NCBI RefSeq assembly: GCF_031581265.1
Contig: NZ_JAVLBQ010000001.1
Span: forward strand, 62,001-126,000
Direction: 5' to 3'
DNA length: 64,000 nt
DNA from: Gracilimonas sp031581265
GTDB lineage: Bacteria; Bacteroidota; Rhodothermia; Balneolales; Balneolaceae
Shown here: one piece after another, positions 61,353-64,000 of the stretch
Numbering within the stretch: position 1 is the stretch's first letter
How the letters are laid out: each line of letters opens with the position of its first letter
Position numbers and translations under genes: made by a program
Notes under the pieces: model-generated
Databases searched by the model: none
What the model saw: only the letters and a program-made list of their open reading frames with translations
What the model was told of the DNA's origin: nothing

Positions 61353-61579
61353 GTGTTATCAGCTCCCTCTTTAGAATCGAAATTTGTTGAAATTCGCAGC
61401 ATAGTAAATCCAAAAATGATCATTGCCAGCAACACTCCAATCAATATTAGAACAGGTGAAGTTCCAAAAAACTCATCAAGATAGTAACCTGCCAAAATGG
61501 GGATTACGAGCGAGGCTGCAATTTCTGCACCAAGACCAAGATATTCTGAATATTTTTTAGGGAGAAAATTTTTTGACAA
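61349..61579 (-). CDS. atpZ: AtpZ/AtpI-family small membrane protein
   Basis: 76 residues with two membrane helices; LGAEIAASLVIPILAGYYLDEFFGTSPVLILIGVLLAMIIF follows the AtpZ/DUF (F0F1-ATPase subunit) pattern of GxxxxxxxxxxGxxLDxxxGT. First gene of the ATP synthase operon, overlapping the atpI-like gene by 4 bases (start ATG, stop TGA). It follows the bactofilin gene by 18 bases, so read-through from the M23/bactofilin genes is possible. Confidence 0.75.
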   Translation of the reverse strand: MSKNFLPKKYSEYLGLGAEIAASLVIPILAGYYLDEFFGTSPVLILIGVLLAMIIFGFTMLRISTNFDSKEGADNT

Positions 61580-61597
61580 GAGCCTATTATGAATTCT

Positions 61598-62020
61598 TTA
61601 CTTTGGAATTTTTGCGAAATCAGCATCTTCGTTGCCTTGTAGTGAATCACTCCCGCTTCCCATTCGGCAAGATCCATTTATTTGAGCCCCTTCTTCAACA
61701 ATTAAGGTTTTTACGTAAATATCACCATCAATAATTGCGTTTTCTCTTAAGGTCAGCTTATCAGATACTTTTACCTGTCCCTCAACTTTACCGGCAATAT
61801 CTGCTTCCTGTGTGGTTACATTCCCTTTAATATTGCCACTAACTGTTATAATCAATTTTCCTTTTGATGTAGCCTCACCTTCAATTATACCTGCTACTCT
61901 TATGTCGGCTTTGGCACTAATATCTCCTTTTAGAGTTGTACCTTCACTTATAATATTTACCGATGGAGACTGTTTCGAATGCTTAGACATTTTACGTTCT
62001 TTCGTTTTTGAATTTAACAT
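61598..62020 (-). CDS. bactofilin (polymer-forming cytoskeletal protein)
   Basis: 140 residues from ATG at 62020; a longer reading from 62080 would overlap the M23 gene by 49 bases, and a start at 61990 (MSKHSKQ) is also possible. The central 100 residues form the bactofilin beta-helix with regular repeats of the type GDISAKADIRVAG, GNIKGNVTTQEADIAG and GDIYVKTLIVEEGA, flanked by unstructured termini. It polymerises into filaments that localise cell-wall enzymes. It is 11 bases after an M23 endopeptidase gene, a pairing known from several phyla in which bactofilin positions the peptidase. Confidence 0.92.
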   Translation of the reverse strand: MLNSKTKERKMSKHSKQSPSVNIISEGTTLKGDISAKADIRVAGIIEGEATSKGKLIITVSGNIKGNVTTQEADIAGKVEGQVKVSDKLTLRENAIIDGDIYVKTLIVEEGAQINGSCRMGSGSDSLQGNEDADFAKIPK

Positions 62021-62031
62021 ACTTAATAGCT

Positions 62032-62889
62032 CTATTTGATTAAATAAAATTCCGGATTTTGAGGGGTACCATCTTTCCATATTTCAAAATGGAGGTGAAG
62101 ACCTGTACTTAAAACACCAATATTTCCTGCTTCTCCTAAGATATCACCCTTCAAGACTAAATCACCATCTCTTTTATTAATCTTGGAGAGGTGCTTATAA
62201 ATAGCAAGGATACCACCACTGTGCTGAACAGAAATAGTGTATCCATTGTTCATGGTCCAATTACTGTTTACAATGACGCCGTCGGCGATATTAATAACTA
62301 ATTCATTGGTTTGAGTAGCAATATCTAATCCAAAATGTTCCTGTTCAGGTTCATATCTCCTGGTCAGGGTTCCCTGAACCGGAAACTTAGCAGGAAATTC
62401 GGGAGCTGAATTAACAATATTCGAAAAAAGAATCTCATTTTGACTTAAACGCTCAAAAGTTGCAGTCTGATCGAAATTTACAAAATCCGGGTTGGAAAGC
62501 CCCTCACCTCCACTAAATAGCTGATCAAACCTTTGGTCCGGAGTGAGGGTAGTATCCACATTCAAACGTATAATTTCCTTCATTTCTTGAAGCTGACGGT
62601 CTCTCTTTAGCAGAGAATCTTCCAACGCTATTGCTTTGTTGGTAATTTCAAGTACTTGAGATCTTATATCCGAATCCGATCCACCATTTATTAAGTTACC
62701 TAATGGAGTGATCATAAATATACCGGCAGTGACAAGAATCACCATTATTCCCAAAAATGTAATGCCCACAAAAAGACTATTAGGACGAAGCTTGTAGGAA
62801 TTATCCTTGTCAGGTTTGGAATCATCCAACAACATTACAGTCAGCCTTTTATGGCGTTGTTCAAATAATTTTTTGAGTAGTTCAATCAT
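62032..62889 (-). CDS. M23-family peptidoglycan endopeptidase, membrane-anchored
   Basis: 285 residues. One membrane helix near the N-terminus (about 38-62), a coiled-coil segment (about 78-112; TNKAIALEDSLLKRDRQLQEMKEI), then a LytM/M23 domain (about 165-285). The zinc site is complete: His185 and Asp189 (HFGLD), His265 and His267 (LHLHFE). It would cleave peptide cross-links in the periplasm. The domain order matches the M23 proteins coded beside bactofilins that shape curved or elongated cells. Start is 30 bases from the upstream glycosyltransferase stop. Confidence 0.92.
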   Translation of the reverse strand: MIELLKKLFEQRHKRLTVMLLDDSKPDKDNSYKLRPNSLFVGITFLGIMVILVTAGIFMITPLGNLINGGSDSDIRSQVLEITNKAIALEDSLLKRDRQLQEMKEIIRLNVDTTLTPDQRFDQLFSGGEGLSNPDFVNFDQTATFERLSQNEILFSNIVNSAPEFPAKFPVQGTLTRRYEPEQEHFGLDIATQTNELVINIADGVIVNSNWTMNNGYTISVQHSGGILAIYKHLSKINKRDGDLVLKGDILGEAGNIGVLSTGLHLHFEIWKDGTPQNPEFYLIK

Positions 62890-62919
62890 TGTATTTCAAG
62901 TTACTACAACAAAAACTAA

Positions 62920-64000
62920 TTATTGAGTTGAAATTTCATTGAAGATTTTGGTCAACTCTTGCGTTAAATACTTTCTGTTAAATAATTCTACAAATTCAGC
63001 TGAATAATCTGGGATGTTATCGTCCTCAAAGTCTTTTATCAAATGACCTAACTGTGAAGATACTTCATCAACATCATAGGGTTTTGCTAAATAAGCTCTG
63101 CCATAATTTAACAATAATTCCTTAGCACTGCCCTCGGGCACGAGTCCAAGGATGGGTTTTTTAGTCGCAAAATATTCACTTGTTTTACCTAATGATATGA
63201 TTTCAGGATTTTTCTTTTGCCCAATATTAAGCCATAAAATATTCGCTTTAAGCAAGTTTTTTGTGGCAGTTTTATGATCTACATATCCGTAGTCAACAAT
63301 TAGAGAAGTGAGATTGAGTTTATTTATTGTTTTCCAGTGTGTAGCATTTAAGCCTCCCTGAAATTGTAATTCTATTCTACCTCTGAGATGTGGCTTTTTT
63401 TGAAATAGCTTTGCCATAGCTTGTAAAAAAACTTTTGGGGTACTGTCAGGATAGAATACACCACTATAAAGGAAACTAATTTTATTGGGAGATGAAGGGG
63501 CTATTGCATTTGCATCTTCAAAATCCTGTGGATCATATCCATGGCCAATCACTTTTGGTTTTTTCAAAACCCGTGAATTGATACTGTCAGCTATATGCTC
63601 ATTCACGGTCAACAACTCATCTGCTTTTGATAGAGTTTCAATTTCCAGCGCTTCCATTTTTTTACGGTGCCAGCGGGTAGGATATCTCAAAAGGTGACTC
63701 CCAACCCAATCATCCCTCAAATCCATGACAACAGGAATTCCTGTTTTATCCTTAATTCGTTTAGCCAGCATTAAATTACTGTATGGAGGGGCAGTTGAAA
63801 AAATAAGATCAATCTTTTTAGAATCAATTATCTCCAGGGCTTTTTTGAACCCGGGCCCTATCCACTTTTTTTTATTATCTGGCAGGTATATGAAATTTGA
63901 AATCCACCGAAGCACTTGTCCTAATGGCTCAGGGATGTTTACATCTTTCTTTCTTTGGCTAATTTTGTGAAAAGGGGTATCTGCTTCAACCCGAAAAACA
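62920..64000 (-). CDS. glycosyltransferase, GT4-like (5' end outside window)
   Basis: The frame stays open to the window end, so the true start is upstream: 28 further in-frame codons precede the GTG at 63915 that would otherwise be taken as start. The N-terminal part matches GT-B proteins with LPDNKKKWIGPGFKKALEII, FSTAPPYSNLMLAKRIKDKTGIPVVMDLRDDW, and an acceptor region; the C-terminal part holds FLYSGVFYPDSTPKVFL and ISLGKTSEYFATKKPILGL, the donor-binding segment of GT4-like enzymes with Glu in the KxxEY context. It should add a sugar to a surface polysaccharide. It precedes the M23/bactofilin genes. Confidence 0.85.
   Translation of the reverse strand, partial: VFRVEADTPFHKISQRKKDVNIPEPLGQVLRWISNFIYLPDNKKKWIGPGFKKALEIIDSKKIDLIFSTAPPYSNLMLAKRIKDKTGIPVVMDLRDDWVGSHLLRYPTRWHRKKMEALEIETLSKADELLTVNEHIADSINSRVLKKPKVIGHGYDPQDFEDANAIAPSSPNKISFLYSGVFYPDSTPKVFLQAMAKLFQKKPHLRGRIELQFQGGLNATHWKTINKLNLTSLIVDYGYVDHKTATKNLLKANILWLNIGQKKNPEIISLGKTSEYFATKKPILGLVPEGSAKELLLNYGRAYLAKPYDVDEVSSQLGHLIKDFEDDNIPDYSAEFVELFNRKYLTQELTKIFNEISTQ

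Noticed and set aside
62032..62080. Long bactofilin reading from 62080
   Set aside because: It would overlap the M23 peptidase gene by 49 bases and adds a segment that is not bactofilin-like; starts at 62020 or 61990 fit.
63913..63915. GTG at 63915 as true start of the glycosyltransferase
   Set aside because: The frame stays open to the window end, and the upstream codons continue a plausible glycosyltransferase N-terminus.

Overview
The window looks like chromosome from a Bacteroidota/Balneolota-type bacterium (a Balneola/Gracilimonas-like genome is my best guess, from gene content only). The reasons are: many secreted lipoproteins with TIM-barrel, Ig-like or beta-barrel folds, no Shine-Dalgarno sequences at most starts, several candidate promoters carrying the Bacteroidota -7 element TAnnTTTG, a fused IcmF-type acyl-CoA mutase, an ATP synthase operon lacking the beta and epsilon genes, and a MIPS/nucleotidyltransferase pair.

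Layout. 1-9.3 kb (minus strand): a probable beta-1,3-glucan (laminarin) locus. It has a GH17-like lipoprotein cut by the window edge, a giant GH94-like (possibly GH149/GH161) phosphorylase, a GH16 laminarinase lipoprotein, a carbohydrate-binding-type lipoprotein, and a GH2-type TIM barrel joined to a predicted outer-membrane beta-barrel. 9.6-17.2 kb: a secreted thioredoxin-fold protein with an atypical active site, IcmF, an MscS channel and a Big_5-type lipoprotein. 17.3-20.4 kb (plus): pncB-pncA and a DAO/MnmC2-like FAD oxidoreductase. 20.4-21.1 kb: remnants of CGTCATTGCGAG-type intergenic repeats. 21.2-31.2 kb: a lipoprotein, an outer-membrane barrel, lysS, a LolC/E-type permease, alanine dehydrogenase and a large metzincin-type zinc protease. 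31.3-33.1 kb: a small AT-rich island with a broken Cys-rich peptide gene, a 6-bladed beta-propeller protein and a small winged-helix protein. 33.3-36.2 kb: trkA-trkH.

36.2-37.8 kb: an AbrB/Doc toxin-antitoxin pair lying inside duplicated flanking sequence. 37.8-45.5 kb: an FAD dehydrogenase, a small lipoprotein, an alpha/beta hydrolase, a small membrane protein and an MMPL/RND transporter. This stretch is saturated from about 40.0 to 42.96 kb with copies of a hairpin-rich intergenic repeat. 45.8-53.7 kb: envelope functions, namely a CrtC/AttH-like protein, inositol-phosphate synthase with its nucleotidyltransferase, a flippase, two sulfotransferases and a CDP-glycerol glycerophosphotransferase-like protein. 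53.8-55.8 kb: MlaC-like and TolC-like proteins. 55.9-61.6 kb: tRNA-Ser(UGA) and the F0F1 operon atpZ-atpI-B-E-F-H-A-G, with the atpG stop codon sharing a base with the tRNA 5' end. 61.6-64 kb: bactofilin, M23 peptidase and a glycosyltransferase cut by the window edge.

The most unusual items are the glycosidase-porin fusion, the interrupted Cys-rich peptide beside the propeller gene, the toxin-antitoxin pair bracketed by duplicated 3' flanks of its two neighbours, and the dense repeat zone at 40-43 kb. No transposase, CRISPR array, rRNA or phage gene was seen.
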